Origin: Verrucomicrobiaceae bacterium
GTDB taxonomy: Bacteria; Verrucomicrobiota; Verrucomicrobiia; Verrucomicrobiales; Verrucomicrobiaceae
Direction of reading: 5' to 3'
DNA: 64,000 bases
Assembly: GCA_947507875.1 (NCBI GenBank)
Contig: CANNQP010000002.1
Coordinates: 62,001 to 126,000, forward strand
Shown: positions 1-11,869 of the stretch, one piece after another
Position numbering within the stretch: position 1 is the stretch's first letter
Layout of the letters: each line of letters opens with the position of its first letter
The notes under the pieces: model-generated
What the model was told of the DNA's origin: nothing
Databases searched by the model: none
The model's input: the letters and a program-made list of their open reading frames with translations, nothing else
Position numbers and translations under genes: made by a program

Positions 1-3000
1 TCGAGTGCAGATGCTGGCGATTATCTTTTCCAAAACTTGGCTGGCCAGCCCACTGAGCAAGTAACTCTGCCTAGCGGCCAAGGCACCAGCACGCCCTTCA
101 CTGTAGCCCGTGTGATGCCCGCAGCAGACACCGCGATCGAAGTGCCTGAAGCCCTGAAAGTAGCCGCCGTGATGCCTGGCGCCTCTGTGGGTGAGGCACT
201 GCCGTCCACCGTCATACAAATCAAAGATGCAAATCCTGCCGTCACGGCGAACCGGGTGCTTTATGTTGCCTTTTTAGGTCGTGAAGCAGGGATCACGAGT
301 ACCGCTTCAGGTTATGCCACCGCGTTGGTTGAAGGAGATAATACACGGGCAAGCATCTCTGTCGTTTTTAACAATCTATCATCTGACCAAAACACCGCTT
401 ACGTGCGGGTAGGCCCTGATTTAGAAGTTCAGGTGTTACCCTTGGGCCAAGTGAGTGGAGCCAACTGGAACATTCGCGCAGCGCAGACAGAGCTGACGGA
501 TCAAAGAATGCTCGATGCCTTAAGAGACGGAAGGCTTTACCTGGCGATCACCACCGTAAACTACCCTGAAAAAGAGATTTATGGCTACTTCAACTTAGCG
601 AGCGGCACCGAGCTTTTTGATGAAGATAGACCTGAATTGCAGGCACCCACTTTGGGTTCAGCACAGTGGCCTAACCCCCAAGAAGAAGACTTAGAACGTG
701 AAATTTGGCGTTTCATGAATCAGGCTACCTTCGGTGGCACCACAGCTCTTTATCAAGAAATACGGGCAGCCGTGGATTCGGCCATCGCAGGGGGAGGCAC
801 TTACCTCGACGGCTTCTCTGCATGGATGGACAAGCAGATGAATCCCAGCCTAACCCCACAACTGAATTACCGACAATTAGTTATGGCAGCTGACGTGGAA
901 GAGTTCGCCTTGCGAGGCAACAAACCCATCACTTACAATGGCGACCCTCAACAAAACGGAGGCACGCTGGGGGTCACTTTCGTGAATGGAATGCCCATGG
1001 TGAACTACGGCAATCCCGATACCAATAGCCCCGGCAACAATCACCCCAACAACAACGGTGGCGCACCGAATCGGCGTCGCGAATGGTGGACGATGGTCAC
1101 CCAGAGCCGTGACCAACTGCGGCAAAGAGTTACCCAAGCCCTGAGTGAGATCTGTGTGATCTCTGAGCGTGATGCTGGGGTCATGACGTGGCACTACGGA
1201 GCCGCGAACTGGTGGGACATGCTCGCCTCTGGCGCTTTCGGAAAATACCGCACCTTGCTGGAGCAAGTCTCCCTCAATCCCATGATGGGCATTTATCTGA
1301 CGAGCATCGCCAACCGGGCCGAGTATGTGTCGGGCGGCATCACCATTTTCCCCGATGAAAACTATGCGCGTGAAATCATGCAGCTGTTCTCGATCGGCCT
1401 CGTCTTGAGACATCCTGATGGTTCGCTCAAATTGAATCCGGAAGGACTGCCTATTGCGACTTACGATAACAATGACATCACAGAGCTGGCACGTGTATTC
1501 ACCGGCTTCTCGCATGGAGTGCGTCACGGCGTCGTGCGGGCGGGCATCCAGCAAGGCTATGGTGGTCTAGGAACCACGGAGCAGCGCATCTCCCCCACGC
1601 TTTACTCAAACGGCAGCACCAACAATGTCTGGTTTGGTCGGCAGGATGGGCATCCCTACTGGCAGGCACCGTGGATTCATCCCATGACTGTGATCGGTCG
1701 CCAAGGTTCCGTTGTGTATCATGACTTTGGAGCCAAGACGCTTCTAGCCGGAAAGCATAGTCAACTGGTGCTGAACGCCACGAACATCACAGGCATGACA
1801 GATGCCCAAACCCACGCGGCAGCCGCACTAGAGGTCTCTCGTGCTCATGACAGCCTTGCAGGTTCTGCCTCTGCCTCTGTTTATGGAGACGGCAGTTCTG
1901 GCAATCCAGGCCATGGCAACACCCCTGTTAATATTTCACGTTGGTTGATTCAGCGGTTGGTTACATCGAATCCATCCGCAGGGTACATTTACCGTGTGCA
2001 AAAAGCTTACCGTGATAGCAATGGCACTTTAGGTCAGGTCGTAAAAGCTATCCTTCTCGATCACGAAGCGAGAAACCTGTCGCTGGCAGACAATTCGATC
2101 TCACACGGCAAGGTGAAGGAACCACTGATTCACTTTGCCCATATTCTTCGGTTATTCCGCGCTTACTCCGGCGCACCCATCAGTGTTCTGCAAAACATGG
2201 AAACGTCCTTCTCTGAAACCGACGCTCCCATGTCAAAATACCCGGCTTCAGAACTCGCCAAGTTTGACTCATCCAACGTCAATCCTCCCTCGATGCCAAA
2301 CGGCTGGCAGCAAGGGCCATTCCGCTATCGGCTGGATAGCCTTCGTAGCACCCTAGGCCAGTCCCCGCTCGATGCTCCAAGCGTCTTCAATTGGTTCTAC
2401 CCTGACTACACGTTGCCAGGGCGCCTATCTCAAATGGGGCTTTTTGCGCCGGAGATGCAGACCATCAACGAAGGGGCAGAGATCGCGAAGATCAATTTCC
2501 TTTACTCCTACATGTGGATGAATCTCAGCCACATGGTCACCCAGCCAGGCGTTGGTGTAGCCGATTTCGTCATTCGAAATGGCTGGGCTACACCCGCTCT
2601 TCGCTTTTCAACGAATGGCGGCAGCACCTTGCTGAACTGGCCTGCCTCGATCGTGCTCAATGAGAGCAACTGGCAGTCTGGGGTCACGGTGACACTTGTA
2701 GGTGTCAATGATCGGCAAATGAGCCCCATCGCTGGCAATCAGATTCGCTATGCTCTAAGTGGAGCGACAGGCTTCAGTGGAGTTTCGACTTTGCCTACAG
2801 ACCTAGTGCTCGTGGACAATGAAGTGGCCAACGAAAGATTGGTCGTCAATGCCACGGGAGGAGGAACCTGGGTCACCGAAGGCGGGACCACCGATCGTCT
2901 TTCCATCCGACTCAGTGCCCCTCCCGCAGTCGGTGCAGTGGTGACCGTGACGCCGACTTCGACCGCTGGCCAAGTTTCCGTTTCGCCCAACCAATTAAAC

Positions 3001-6000
3001 TTCGATCACACCAACTGGGCAGCCTATCAGACATTAACCTTAACTCCTGTTCAAGACACTGCGCCTGAGGCAAGCGGCACCGGCGATGATGTCATTGCCT
3101 TCGCTGTCACAAGCCCAGGCTCCGCCAATTACCATAACCTGCAAGTGCCAACGATTGCAGTGCCTGTCCTCGATGATGATGGAGGGGTGGGTGTGCTGAT
3201 CACGGAAAGCAGCGACAGCACGCAGGTAACCGAGAATGGGAACACGGACACTTACACCATCCAGCTCACCTCCAATCCTAGTGCCAACGTGACGGTTAGA
3301 GTCAGCTGTGCCAGCCAAATGCAAGTCAACACCAGCGGCACGACCTACGCCACCACACGAGACCTGGTTTTTGTGCCTTCAAGCAGCAGTCCGACTGGCA
3401 CTCAAACGCGGTGGAATGTGCCTCAAACCGTCGTTTTACGCGCCAACAATGATACGACTGCTGAAGGCGATCACAGCAGCAGCGTAAGTCATTCCATCGT
3501 TGCCACGATAGGCGGCTACACATCAAGTCTTCCCATTGCATCCCTAACAACTCAAATTACGGATGATGACAATGCGATCATGGTCAATTCCCTTGATGGG
3601 GAACTCGTGGTCATGGAAGGCACGGACCCTTTAGTTAGCGACTCCTTAGCCGTAAGACTTCGGACCAATCCAAGCGCATCGGTTAGTGTCACCTTAAGCG
3701 CTCCCCAGTTACGTTTCACTCCATCAACCCTGATCTTTGAGCCAACAGGTTCCAGCAGCAATCTATGGAGCACTGAGCAAACCGTTACGGTTACAGCTTT
3801 GGACGATTTCATCCAGGAAGGACTTCATTCCGTCAGCCTAGTTGCCTATTCGCAGAGTGCGGGAAGCAATTTCAATGGAAGCACTTCCGGCAATAATATC
3901 CCCGTCACCATCTTGGACAATGACGATGCAAGATTAGTGATCACACAGACTCAGGGATCGACCGTAGTCGGTGAAGCGGACCAATTCGACACCTACAGTC
4001 TTGCCCTCGGACGAAAACCCGCATCAGGAACAGAGGTCACGGTCAACCTAAGCGGGTTCACTGGGATTACGGTAAATCCAGCGGGTCCATTTGTCTTCAA
4101 TGAGTCGAACTGGAACACCCCCACCGTCATCACCGTCAGGGGATCAAACGATTCCTCGTTTGAACTGCCTACCAGCGTCACGACGATTACACACACCGTC
4201 ACGAGCACGGATCCTGTCTATCATCACTCCAGCAGCCCAACGCTAACTGTCACGATGGTCGACAATGAGCCTGCCTTGACCATCAATCAGACGAATCTCT
4301 TCACGCAGGTCTCAGAAGGAGGAACCGTAGGAACGGGCGGAACACCAAATGCATCAGACACCTTCACCGTTGCGCCGGCTCGCACCCCCGCAACTGGCAG
4401 TCCAATCACGGTGACTTTAACCACGGACGGTCAAACCACGGTTTCACCTGCGACTCTCACTTTCACGAACACCACCGCACAAACGGTCACCGTCACCGCA
4501 GTGGATGACTCCGTTCAAGAAAACACACCCCATGCGTCATGGATTAACTTTCATCTACGCAGCGCAGACCCCTACTTCAACGGCACTAGTGTGCCCCCCA
4601 TCTTCTCCTATGTTCAAGATAATGATAAAGCAGGCATCATGATCATGGAGAGTGGCGGCACCACGGCCAGTACGGAAGGTAGTACCGCCGCTGACACTTT
4701 CACCGTGAGCTTAACACGAGCCCCGTCGGCAAATGTAAGCATTCTCGTCAATGGCGGAGCTCAAAGCCGATTGAGCACCACGGGCACGCCGAATGCCTCT
4801 AGCGTGACGCTCAACTTCACACCGACCAACTGGGGAGCTCAAAGTGTGAATGTTTTAGCTTTTAACGACACACTACCTGAACTCAGGCACTTGGCTGATA
4901 TAACACTGAGTGTCGATGCTGCGAGCGCGGCTGAATATGCAGGTTTAACGGTTACCTCTGTGCCGAAAGTAACACACATCATCAGTGATGATGATGGCAC
5001 GAGCGCTAGCGCCCGAGTGCGCATCACCGAGAGCGGCAATAGCACTGGCGTCACCGAGTCTGGCTCAACCATCAATGGCATCACCTCTAGCAGTGACACT
5101 TTAACGGTTGTGCTCAGTCAGCAGCCCACCGCCCCGGTGAGTATTGCCTTTACCACGGACGGTCAAGTCACCGTTAACCCTGCGATTCTCACGTTCATTC
5201 CTGGCGCAAGCGGAACAGGAACATTCAATGCAGCGCAAACAGTCACGATCCAAGCCGTGGATGACACGATCATGGAGCCGATACTGCACTGGGGTCGAGT
5301 GACTGCCACGGTGACAAGTGACGATCCTTTTTTCGCCGCTGCAACAGCGCCTCCCCTTACCAGCAGTGTCTATGACAACGACGGGCCTTCGGTAACCATT
5401 TCTCATACCCAAGGATCCACGATTCTTACCGAGGCTGGGCGGACGGATTCCTACACCGTCACCCTGAGCCATGCGCCGACAGCTGATGTAACGGTGAACC
5501 TCACTCCAGACAGCCAACTCACGACGAACCCCTCAAGCCTTGTTTTCTCGCCTTCTGATTGGGCAACTCCGCGAAGCGTGACCATCACGGCTACAGATGA
5601 CAGCTTGGTCGAAAGCACGACTCACAGTGGTAGTATCTCGCACAACATCACGAGCTTAGACGCAACCTTTCACGGGATCAGTGCGGCAACACTAACCGCC
5701 CAGATCTGGGACAATGACAGTCCTGGTCTCGACGTCTCACATGCTGGCGCGGATTCGACGAACACCGTCGTCACCGAAGGCGGCGTGAATGATGCCATCG
5801 TTCTTCGGCTCACTCAAGCCCCACCCGCAGGGAGCAGTGTTACGGTATCTCTTTATCCACCAGCCTTTTATGTGCCGCCACCGCAGCATGGCAAAGTCGC
5901 TGGTTACTTTGCTAACGACCAGGGCACCAATAATAACCGTGACAACATCGTCATCGACTACACCGAAAGCATCGTCAAATATCGCCAAGTCTTCTACCAT

Positions 6001-6393
6001 AGTCTTCGGTCACAAAATGGGGGTGTCATCCCCGCCACACCGGCTGCCACCCAGATCCAAAATGCCCATTGGCAGGCCAGTAAAACCATTGTCGATCAGA
6101 TGGATCTGTGGTTCAATGGAGGATCGATGAAGGCGCGGAACCCTGTGCTGATTGAGCCAAATCAACCCGTACCGTCTCCTCTACCTCAAGCGAATGCTCG
6201 TCAGGCCATCATCGAGGCAGTGTATGCTCACAGTGGTGGGAGCAGCCTACCTTCCACGACTCGGTATGAAGCAGAGACGATCTTCAATCCAAAAAATCCG
6301 CCGACGAGCACCTTCGCCAATGAAGTTCGCGATCGCGTTCGCTGGGCTGGCTACTTAATGTCTGTCGGCGCTCCAGGTCTGATCTCACACTAA
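1..6393 (+). CDS. DUF1800 family protein with CHRD domain and inserted Calx-beta-like repeats (5' partial)
   Basis: The frame is open from base 1, so the gene begins upstream; the TTG at 37 is not a convincing start. About 2130 residues are visible. Around 300-600 is a CHRD-like domain (ending in a [10 protein letters not shown]...GYF pattern). From about 691 comes the DUF1800 (pfam08811) domain: FMNQATFGG, a REWW...QLRQRV segment, [32 protein letters not shown], and [10 protein letters not shown] near 2380. At about 2590 the domain is interrupted by nine to ten Calx-beta-like repeats that run to about 5850. The usual DUF1800 C-terminus then resumes (IVDQMDLWF...[10 protein letters not shown]). 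DUF1800 proteins are exported proteins of unknown function, usually paired with a DUF1501 protein, which follows here after 5 bases. The repeats suggest an extracellular or cell-surface role. Family assignment is firm; the function is unknown. Confidence 0.88.
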   Translation, partial: SSADAGDYLFQNLAGQPTEQVTLPSGQGTSTPFTVARVMPAADTAIEVPEALKVAAVMPGASVGEALPSTVIQIKDANPAVTANRVLYVAFLGREAGITSTASGYATALVEGDNTRASISVVFNNLSSDQNTAYVRVGPDLEVQVLPLGQVSGANWNIRAAQTELTDQRMLDALRDGRLYLAITTVNYPEKEIYGYFNLASGTELFDEDRPELQAPTLGSAQWPNPQEEDLEREIWRFMNQATFGGTTALYQEIRAAVDSAIAGGGTYLDGFSAWMDKQMNPSLTPQLNYRQLVMAADVEEFALRGNKPITYNGDPQQNGGTLGVTFVNGMPMVNYGNPDTNSPGNNHPNNNGGAPNRRREWWTMVTQSRDQLRQRVTQALSEICVISERDAGVMTWHYGAANWWDMLASGAFGKYRTLLEQVSLNPMMGIYLTSIANRAEYVSGGITIFPDENYAREIMQLFSIGLVLRHPDGSLKLNPEGLPIATYDNNDITELARVFTGFSHGVRHGVVRAGIQQGYGGLGTTEQRISPTLYSNGSTNNVWFGRQDGHPYWQAPWIHPMTVIGRQGSVVYHDFGAKTLLAGKHSQLVLNATNITGMTDAQTHAAAALEVSRAHDSLAGSASASVYGDGSSGNPGHGNTPVNISRWLIQRLVTSNPSAGYIYRVQKAYRDSNGTLGQVVKAILLDHEARNLSLADNSISHGKVKEPLIHFAHILRLFRAYSGAPISVLQNMETSFSETDAPMSKYPASELAKFDSSNVNPPSMPNGWQQGPFRYRLDSLRSTLGQSPLDAPSVFNWFYPDYTLPGRLSQMGLFAPEMQTINEGAEIAKINFLYSYMWMNLSHMVTQPGVGVADFVIRNGWATPALRFSTNGGSTLLNWPASIVLNESNWQSGVTVTLVGVNDRQMSPIAGNQIRYALSGATGFSGVSTLPTDLVLVDNEVANERLVVNATGGGTWVTEGGTTDRLSIRLSAPPAVGAVVTVTPTSTAGQVSVSPNQLNFDHTNWAAYQTLTLTPVQDTAPEASGTGDDVIAFAVTSPGSANYHNLQVPTIAVPVLDDDGGVGVLITESSDSTQVTENGNTDTYTIQLTSNPSANVTVRVSCASQMQVNTSGTTYATTRDLVFVPSSSSPTGTQTRWNVPQTVVLRANNDTTAEGDHSSSVSHSIVATIGGYTSSLPIASLTTQITDDDNAIMVNSLDGELVVMEGTDPLVSDSLAVRLRTNPSASVSVTLSAPQLRFTPSTLIFEPTGSSSNLWSTEQTVTVTALDDFIQEGLHSVSLVAYSQSAGSNFNGSTSGNNIPVTILDNDDARLVITQTQGSTVVGEADQFDTYSLALGRKPASGTEVTVNLSGFTGITVNPAGPFVFNESNWNTPTVITVRGSNDSSFELPTSVTTITHTVTSTDPVYHHSSSPTLTVTMVDNEPALTINQTNLFTQVSEGGTVGTGGTPNASDTFTVAPARTPATGSPITVTLTTDGQTTVSPATLTFTNTTAQTVTVTAVDDSVQENTPHASWINFHLRSADPYFNGTSVPPIFSYVQDNDKAGIMIMESGGTTASTEGSTAADTFTVSLTRAPSANVSILVNGGAQSRLSTTGTPNASSVTLNFTPTNWGAQSVNVLAFNDTLPELRHLADITLSVDAASAAEYAGLTVTSVPKVTHIISDDDGTSASARVRITESGNSTGVTESGSTINGITSSSDTLTVVLSQQPTAPVSIAFTTDGQVTVNPAILTFIPGASGTGTFNAAQTVTIQAVDDTIMEPILHWGRVTATVTSDDPFFAAATAPPLTSSVYDNDGPSVTISHTQGSTILTEAGRTDSYTVTLSHAPTADVTVNLTPDSQLTTNPSSLVFSPSDWATPRSVTITATDDSLVESTTHSGSISHNITSLDATFHGISAATLTAQIWDNDSPGLDVSHAGADSTNTVVTEGGVNDAIVLRLTQAPPAGSSVTVSLYPPAFYVPPPQHGKVAGYFANDQGTNNNRDNIVIDYTESIVKYRQVFYHSLRSQNGGVIPATPAATQIQNAHWQASKTIVDQMDLWFNGGSMKARNPVLIEPNQPVPSPLPQANARQAIIEAVYAHSGGSSLPSTTRYEAETIFNPKNPPTSTFANEVRDRVRWAGYLMSVGAPGLISH
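2590..5850 (+). repeat. Nine to ten tandem Calx-beta-like protein repeats within the DUF1800 gene
   Basis: Each unit is about 105-120 residues. It opens with a TEGG/TESG...DTYTV-type strand, carries a P.A.VTV segment, an FxPxNW...VTVxAxDDxxxE motif, and ends in an acidic DND, DDD or DNE triplet. Ends can be seen as VDNE, LDDD, TDDD, LDND, VDNE, QDND, SDDD, YDND and WDND. This matches the calcium-binding Calx-beta fold found in bacterial adhesins. The DNA of the units has diverged, so this is an old protein-level repeat, not a recent DNA duplication. Confidence 0.75.
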
Positions 6394-6398
6394 TTTTT

Positions 6399-8189
6399 AT
6401 GAATCTTTTCCTTCGTAAAACTGAAGACCGCTCGAAACCCAATCGGCGCGATTTCTTGCTGCAATCTAGCTGTGCCTCCCTTGGCATCACGAGCATCGTT
6501 AATACGATTGCGCAGATGAAGCTTGTCGGTGCAGCAGCTGCGAGCCAAGCCGAAGACTACAAAGCCTTAGTGTGCATCTTCCTCAATGGCGGCTGTGACT
6601 CCAACAACATACTAATCCCATCGGGCGGCAGCTCAGCCGCGCGGGCGGATTACGCAGCAGGTCGTGGTGTATTGAATATTCCCGATAGCCAATTCGATTA
6701 CAGCCCTGCCGTCAACAACGGCTACTGGGATGGTTCGACCAACAACAACACCTCACAAGTTACGACTCGAATCGCTCCACTGAATGGAAGCAGCACAAGC
6801 AGTCTTTTTGACCCACCGAACCGAACCAACTATACGCAAAATCAATTTGCTCTTCATCCGGGAGCTTATCCACTAAAAACTCTATTTGATTCAGGCGACT
6901 TAGCCTTCATCGCGAACGTTGGCACTCTGGTTGGCACGCAACAAATCACACGGACAAACTTCAATTCACTTCCCGCCAGCACCAAGCCACCTCAGCTGTT
7001 CTCGCATAGCGATCAACAGGTGCAGTGGCAATCTTCTCTTCCTGACCGACCGTTTACCCAGGGCTGGGGAGGTCGGATCGCCGATTTAGTGGCTGGGTTA
7101 AACTCAGGGGATCTTGGGGTCTCTGTCTCGATTGCTGGGGCGAATAGCTTTCAAATTGGAGCTGTTGAACAGCCTTATTTCATGAACACCAGCGGAGCAG
7201 TGACTTCGTTGACGGGTTTTTCAGGAGGATCTCCCAGCACCGCTTATGGATCAGCGCTTCGCAACACGGCTCTGAATCCGGATTATGGGAACCCAACAGC
7301 TTTAGGGCCTAACAAGTATAACCCGCTGGCGTCTCGCCAATCGCTCACTTCTGCGGTAGACCCTCTATCGGGAACCAACTACCAAAACACTTCGGCAGGC
7401 TGGCGTTTGCGGGCCTTAGAGCAGATCCTTGCTGCAAGCCATGATAGTCTTTTCACGGAAAGTTATGTTGGTGTTCCAAAGAGTGCACGTTATACAGAAG
7501 GACTGATCGGTGCAGCTTTGGCACAAAGCACGAGCCCAAACCCAACTTTAGAAGCACATTGGACCAATTGGTTCCCCGCTGGATATGGACAGACGGATCT
7601 GAGCAATCAACTCAAAGTGGTTGCCCGTATGATCGCGGGACGCAGTGTGTTATCGAACAAACGCCAGATCTTTTTTGTGCAGATAGGTGGCTGGGACACT
7701 CATACTTCTCAGATCCCGAACGCGACCGCGCAGAATCAAGGTTACTACAATCTGATCAACAACTTATCGCGCTCCATCAAAGCTTTCTCCGACGCCATGA
7801 AAGGCATTGGCATGTGGGATAATGTCATGATGTTTACGGCGTCTGACTTCAATCGAACCTTCACCCCCAATAAAAGTGATGCAACGGGAGGCTCAGATCA
7901 CGCGTGGGGTGGGACGAGCATCATTGCAGGTGGAGCTGTCAAAGGTGGCAACATCTATGGCACCTTCCCCGATTTGACTGTGAATGGCGGGATTGATTGT
8001 ACGGGCAATCGTGGACGCTGGATCCCGAGCACGTCTGTGGATCAGAAAGCTGCCATGATTGCCAAATGGTTTGGACTCACGGATAGCCAAGTTGCCCAGG
8101 TGTTCCCAAACCTATCTCGCTTCCAGTCAGACTTAAGCACGGCGACACTTCAAGCTCGTAACTTGGATATGATCGACTTTACCGTCTAA
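6399..8189 (+). CDS. DUF1501 family protein, twin-arginine exported
   Basis: This 596-residue protein starts 5 bases after the DUF1800 gene, so the two are surely co-transcribed. The N-terminus has a twin-arginine motif ([10 protein letters not shown]) followed by a weakly hydrophobic stretch, pointing to Tat export. The body shows the DUF1501 pattern: [16 protein letters not shown] near the start, [12 protein letters not shown] in the middle, and [11 protein letters not shown]...DFNRT...GSDHAWGG in the C-terminal half. The aspartates and histidines of that last block resemble the metal-binding core of the alkaline phosphatase/sulfatase superfamily, to which DUF1501 is distantly related. DUF1800-DUF1501 pairs are widespread in Verrucomicrobia, Planctomycetes and Proteobacteria without a settled function. 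A second, different DUF1501 gene lies at 61571-63004. Confidence 0.9.
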   Translation: MNLFLRKTEDRSKPNRRDFLLQSSCASLGITSIVNTIAQMKLVGAAAASQAEDYKALVCIFLNGGCDSNNILIPSGGSSAARADYAAGRGVLNIPDSQFDYSPAVNNGYWDGSTNNNTSQVTTRIAPLNGSSTSSLFDPPNRTNYTQNQFALHPGAYPLKTLFDSGDLAFIANVGTLVGTQQITRTNFNSLPASTKPPQLFSHSDQQVQWQSSLPDRPFTQGWGGRIADLVAGLNSGDLGVSVSIAGANSFQIGAVEQPYFMNTSGAVTSLTGFSGGSPSTAYGSALRNTALNPDYGNPTALGPNKYNPLASRQSLTSAVDPLSGTNYQNTSAGWRLRALEQILAASHDSLFTESYVGVPKSARYTEGLIGAALAQSTSPNPTLEAHWTNWFPAGYGQTDLSNQLKVVARMIAGRSVLSNKRQIFFVQIGGWDTHTSQIPNATAQNQGYYNLINNLSRSIKAFSDAMKGIGMWDNVMMFTASDFNRTFTPNKSDATGGSDHAWGGTSIIAGGAVKGGNIYGTFPDLTVNGGIDCTGNRGRWIPSTSVDQKAAMIAKWFGLTDSQVAQVFPNLSRFQSDLSTATLQARNLDMIDFTV

Positions 8190-8248
8190 CTCCTGATGTG
8201 GCGTTGACGCTCAGGAAGTCACGACGTAGCGTCCTTTAATTCCTATTC

Positions 8249-8623
8249 ATGCTACAGATTGTCTTCAATGAAATCAGCGCCGCAGAGCTATCTCGGCTTC
8301 CTACCCAAATACAGTTTCAGTTACTGGAAGCGCTTAACATTCAGCCAGCGGATGTGGACGACGCTGTTCTGACCAAGCGATTTGGTGCCATCGACCGTTC
8401 TGGCGGCCGCAAATTGCATCGCTGTCGTGCGGGAGATCATCGCATCTACTTCGCCGTTAATGAAGGCCATATCGTCGTTTATCGAGTGCTGCACAAAAAC
8501 ACCTTCGCAGACTTTTTGTATCGGAGCAATTTGCCTGGTGGTGGAGAAGATGAAGCACTTAGCCAATCCAAAAACTTTTGGCAGCTCATTGATGAAGGGG
8601 CCAAGACGCTAAAAATGGCCTGA
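8249..8623 (+). CDS. RelE/ParE-like small protein without visible antitoxin
   Basis: This 124-residue protein begins with LQIVFNEISAAEL, then has a compact basic core (GGRKLHRCRAGDHRIYFAV) and a final strand HIVVYRVLHKNTFADFLYRS. The order basic loop, RAGDHRIYF and VxYRVxHKNT is that of the RelE/ParE ribosome-dependent ribonuclease or gyrase-toxin fold. A C-terminal extension of about 35 residues is unusual for the fold. No antitoxin-like gene lies on either side: upstream is the DUF1501 gene 59 bases away, downstream is convergent proC. It may be a solitary, domesticated member of the family. The family call is from pattern only. Confidence 0.6.
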   Translation: MLQIVFNEISAAELSRLPTQIQFQLLEALNIQPADVDDAVLTKRFGAIDRSGGRKLHRCRAGDHRIYFAVNEGHIVVYRVLHKNTFADFLYRSNLPGGGEDEALSQSKNFWQLIDEGAKTLKMA

Positions 8624-8657
8624 GTGGTCGTGATGGGCTGGCTGTCGGCGATGCGAG

Positions 8658-9464
8658 TTATGCTCCGAGTGAAGCACTTTTTTCCGTGGCCTTTCTCACG
8701 GCTTGAATCAGCGCGTTTCGCAGACCCGCGGCTTCGAGTTGCTCAAGACCTGTGATGGTGGTTCCTCCTGGGCTGGTGACTTCGTCTCGAAGAGAAGCTG
8801 GATGCTTGCCGGTTTCTAGCACCATCGCAGCAGCGCCGGCAACCGTCTGAGCCGCTAGATTGATTGCTGTCGCTCGTGGCAAGCCCATCAAGACTCCGCC
8901 ATCCGCCAAAGCTTCGATGATCGTGTAAACATAAGCGGGGCCGCTGCCACTCAACCCTGTGACGGCATCCATGAGCTTCTCAGGGACTTCATCTGCGGTG
9001 CCCACCGCTCCAAGGATTTGTTTGGCCATGGCCGCATCTTCAGGGCGCACTTGACTGCTGCAGGCAAAAGCCGCAGCTCCACAGCCGACAAGAGCTGGTG
9101 TGTTTGGCATGGCTCTGACGATGCGTTGCTTGGCACCTAGCCAAGTTTCGAGAGCAGCAATTTTGACACCTGCGGCGATGCTTAAGTAAAGCCGCGAGCC
9201 CTTCACCTTAGCTAGACTGGAACAGACCGTCTGCATATCGCCAGGTTTAACGGCTAAGATGATCACTTCTGAAGAAGCCGCTACCTGCGCAGGAGTGCCC
9301 ACGACACAGGACGATGAAAGGCTTTTGGCCAAATCTTCAGCTGACTTGAGGACGACATCCGTCACCGCGACAGACAAGGCTTTTTTTCCGAGAGATTGAT
9401 CCAATCCTCTCAGCAAAGCTCCGCCCATTTTTCCACAGCCTATGAGTCCAATTTTCAAATTCAT
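8658..9464 (-). CDS. proC: Pyrroline-5-carboxylate reductase
   Basis: ProC reduces 1-pyrroline-5-carboxylate to L-proline with NAD(P)H, the last step of proline synthesis, in the cytoplasm. The start was set at the ATG at 9464, giving MNLKIGLIGCGKMGG, where the family and its Rossmann dinucleotide motif begin; the open frame runs 20 residues further upstream without family resemblance. The protein is 268 residues, the usual length. Supporting motifs are MPNTPALVGCGAAAF, LSGSGPAYVY near the middle, and the signature DEVTSPGGTTITGL near the end. It stands alone between the convergent RelE-like gene and accC, whose stop lies 75 bases upstream on the same strand. Confidence 0.96.
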   Translation of the reverse strand: MNLKIGLIGCGKMGGALLRGLDQSLGKKALSVAVTDVVLKSAEDLAKSLSSSCVVGTPAQVAASSEVIILAVKPGDMQTVCSSLAKVKGSRLYLSIAAGVKIAALETWLGAKQRIVRAMPNTPALVGCGAAAFACSSQVRPEDAAMAKQILGAVGTADEVPEKLMDAVTGLSGSGPAYVYTIIEALADGGVLMGLPRATAINLAAQTVAGAAAMVLETGKHPASLRDEVTSPGGTTITGLEQLEAAGLRNALIQAVRKATEKSASLGA

Positions 9465-9539
9465 GGGTTGAGGCTGAATGCAGTGTCGCCTAGCTGCAAG
9501 CTCAAGTTCAAAGACCTCAAGCAACTGGCTGATGAGAGC

Positions 9540-10901
9540 TTAGATTTTCATACCTTCCTGACGAAGGAAATTTTCGACCCAGGTGATGTCGTAATTCCCA
9601 TTCTGGAAGTCGCTCGTGGTCAAAATTTTACCTTGAAGCGGGATGGTGGTCTTGATGCCCTCAACAACAAACTCACTCAAAGCACGTCTCATGCGACGAA
9701 TAGCGATGTCACGCGTAGCACCCGTGACAATCAGTTTAGCGATCATCGAATCATAATACGGAGGAACTTCATAACCCGAGTAAACATGCGTATCAACACG
9801 AACGCCTCTGCCGCCTGAGGTATACCAAAGATTGATTTTACCAGGGCTGGGCGCGAAGTTTCGCGCTGGATCTTCGGCATTGATTCGACACTCGATGCTA
9901 TGACCGCGAGCACCTGCGTTCAAGACATGCTCACTCAAAGGCAACCCTGCGGCAATTCGGATTTGCTCCTTGATCAAATCACATCCGTAAACCTCTTCGG
10001 TAATGGGATGCTCGACCTGAATGCGCGTGTTCATTTCCATGAAATAGAAGTCGCGCCGGTTGTTATCGACCAGGAACTCGATGGTTCCACAATTCTCGTA
10101 TCCGATCTCTTTGCAAAGCTTGACCGTTGCATCGCCCATTTTTTTGCGAAGCTCATCACTGATCTTGGGGCTTGGGCATTCCTCAATGATCTTCTGATTG
10201 CGACGCTGCATGGAGCAGTCTCGCTCGCCCAAATGGACGACATTGCCATGGGAGTCGGCCACCACTTGGAATTCGATGTGGTGTGGCTTCTCAACCAATT
10301 TCTCCATGTACATGGAGCCATCGCCAAAGCACTTCAAGGCTTCAAGGCTGGCTGCCTGAAAGCTTGAGATCAAGGTGGCTTCATTTAACACGGGACGCAT
10401 ACCACGACCACCGCCACCTGCTGTGGCCTTGATAATGACAGGATAACCAATCTTGCGCGCCCATTCGATGGCCTGCTCTTCATTCTCGATGATTCCGTCG
10501 GAACCAGGTGTCACGGGCACCCCCGCAGCACGGGCGGTGGCACGTGCCGTGTTTTTGTCTCCCATCATGGAGATCACCTTAGAGCTTGGCCCGATGAACT
10601 TGATTTTGCATTGCTCGCAGATGTCTGCGAACTCCTCTTTCTCAGACAGGAAGCCGTAGCCTGGATGGATGGCATCGACGTTGGCGATTTCAGCAGCACT
10701 GATGATTCGGCTTATTTTCAAGTAGCTCTCGGTGCTGGGGCCAGGACCGATGCAGATGGCTTCATCCGCTAGATGAACATGCATCGAGTCCACATCGGCC
10801 TCCGAGTAAACAGCCACAGTTTTGACATCCAGCTCTTTACAGGCACGGATGATACGGACGGCGATCTCACCACGGTTGGCGACGAGGACTTTGCGGAACA
10901 T
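9540..10901 (-). CDS. accC: Acetyl-CoA carboxylase biotin carboxylase subunit
   Basis: AccC uses ATP and bicarbonate to carboxylate the biotin on AccB, the first half-reaction of malonyl-CoA formation for fatty acid synthesis. The 453-residue length is normal. The biotin carboxylase N-terminal domain opens with [20 protein letters not shown]. The ATP-grasp domain carries the glycine-rich loop [14 protein letters not shown], the [15 protein letters not shown] segment and the metal/catalytic block [16 protein letters not shown]. The C-terminal domain includes [13 protein letters not shown]. accB lies 103 bases upstream on the same strand, the classic accBC operon order. The carboxyltransferase subunits are not in this window. 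Confidence 0.97.
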   Translation of the reverse strand: MFRKVLVANRGEIAVRIIRACKELDVKTVAVYSEADVDSMHVHLADEAICIGPGPSTESYLKISRIISAAEIANVDAIHPGYGFLSEKEEFADICEQCKIKFIGPSSKVISMMGDKNTARATARAAGVPVTPGSDGIIENEEQAIEWARKIGYPVIIKATAGGGGRGMRPVLNEATLISSFQAASLEALKCFGDGSMYMEKLVEKPHHIEFQVVADSHGNVVHLGERDCSMQRRNQKIIEECPSPKISDELRKKMGDATVKLCKEIGYENCGTIEFLVDNNRRDFYFMEMNTRIQVEHPITEEVYGCDLIKEQIRIAAGLPLSEHVLNAGARGHSIECRINAEDPARNFAPSPGKINLWYTSGGRGVRVDTHVYSGYEVPPYYDSMIAKLIVTGATRDIAIRRMRRALSEFVVEGIKTTIPLQGKILTTSDFQNGNYDITWVENFLRQEGMKI

Positions 10902-11004
10902 GAGAGGACGTAAAAAGGGTATGGGATAGAAAGTGCGGCGCTCATTGGCTACGCGTAGAGCCTGGAGCGGGCTCTAGCGTGCGCCGGTAGAGTTCATGAG
11001 GATC

Positions 11005-11589
11005 TTATGCTTTCAGCTCAAAGAGAGGCTGGCCGTATTGCACCGGCTTGCCGTCTTCGACCAAAACGCGAGCGACTGTGCCGCGAATTTCGGCTTTGAT
11101 TTCATTCATCACCTTCATGGCCTCAATGATGCAAACGGTGGTATTTTCATCCACGGCATCACCAATGTTGACGAAGGATTTTTCACCTGGCGCGGAAGAC
11201 CGGTAGAAGGTTCCCACCATCGGGCTATTGATCGTAGGTCCGGCGGGAGCCGTGGCAGCAGGCGCGGCAGCGGGAGCTGCGCTTGGCGCGGCAACAGGAG
11301 CCACGGCAGGCGCAGGAGCCGCAGCAGCAAGGGTCATGGGTGCAGCGGCAGGAGCCGAAAAGTGCTTCAAAAGATCTTTGGCGGCTTCAAAGTCTGCCCC
11401 ACGGCGAAGCTCAAGCTTGGAGCCTTGGTCTTCGAAGTGGAAAAGGGTCAGGTCATTTTCAGCCATTAGGCTCACGATCTCGCGAATGCGCGCCAGATCG
11501 AAATTGGAGGAAGCATCGGTGGAAACAGCCTTGGCAGCGGGTTTGTGAACCTTAGCGGACTTTTTGGCGGTCGATTTGCGGTTTTCCAT
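11005..11589 (-). CDS. accB: Acetyl-CoA carboxylase biotin carboxyl carrier protein
   Basis: AccB carries biotin between biotin carboxylase and carboxyltransferase. The protein has 194 residues. The N-terminal helical part (DLARIREIVSLMAENDLTLF) is followed by a long Ala/Pro-rich flexible linker at about residues 85-120. The C-terminal biotinyl domain begins at SPMVGTFYRSSAPGEKSFV and holds the biotinylation site EAMKVMNEI, whose lysine is modified by BirA. The N-terminus (ENRKSTAKKSAKVHKPAAKA) is more lysine-rich than in E. coli. It is the promoter-proximal gene of the accB-accC unit; its control region must lie in the 280 bases shared with the divergent truncated haemoglobin gene. Confidence 0.96.
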   Translation of the reverse strand: MENRKSTAKKSAKVHKPAAKAVSTDASSNFDLARIREIVSLMAENDLTLFHFEDQGSKLELRRGADFEAAKDLLKHFSAPAAAPMTLAAAAPAPAVAPVAAPSAAPAAAPAATAPAGPTINSPMVGTFYRSSAPGEKSFVNIGDAVDENTTVCIIEAMKVMNEIKAEIRGTVARVLVEDGKPVQYGQPLFELKA

Positions 11590-11869
11590 TGAGAAAGAGA
11601 AGAGATGATGCGGGTGACGGAGTCGAGACTAGCCTTACAACGGGGGGTGGCAAGACTAAATTGGCCACCCTACGAGCGGGCAACTTGAGAAGGAAGAGCC
11701 GTGCCAATTTCCATTTTGCTTGGCGTTGTTTTTGCGAACGCACGCTTCTGAGGATTCAAAATGAATGCTTTTTTAATCCTACTTGCCTAGATCTCGAACT
11801 CCAAAATTTGGGTTTTACCTCGTTCGACAAGAGCCGTTGCGGTCCGCAGGATGAAGATCTACCTCTTCG

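Noticed and set aside
877..1554. 225-codon minus-strand frame within the DUF1800 gene
   Set aside because: Antisense to clear DUF1800 motifs; its translation has no recognisable family and no context.
8203..8236. GACGCT...AGCGTC inverted repeat after the DUF1501 gene
   Set aside because: 6-base arms 16 bases apart and a weak T stretch; too weak to be called a terminator.
10956..10976. Hairpin TAGAGCC-N7-GGCTCTA between accB and accC
   Set aside because: Short 7-base stem with no T run; may affect the message but cannot be called a terminator or attenuator.
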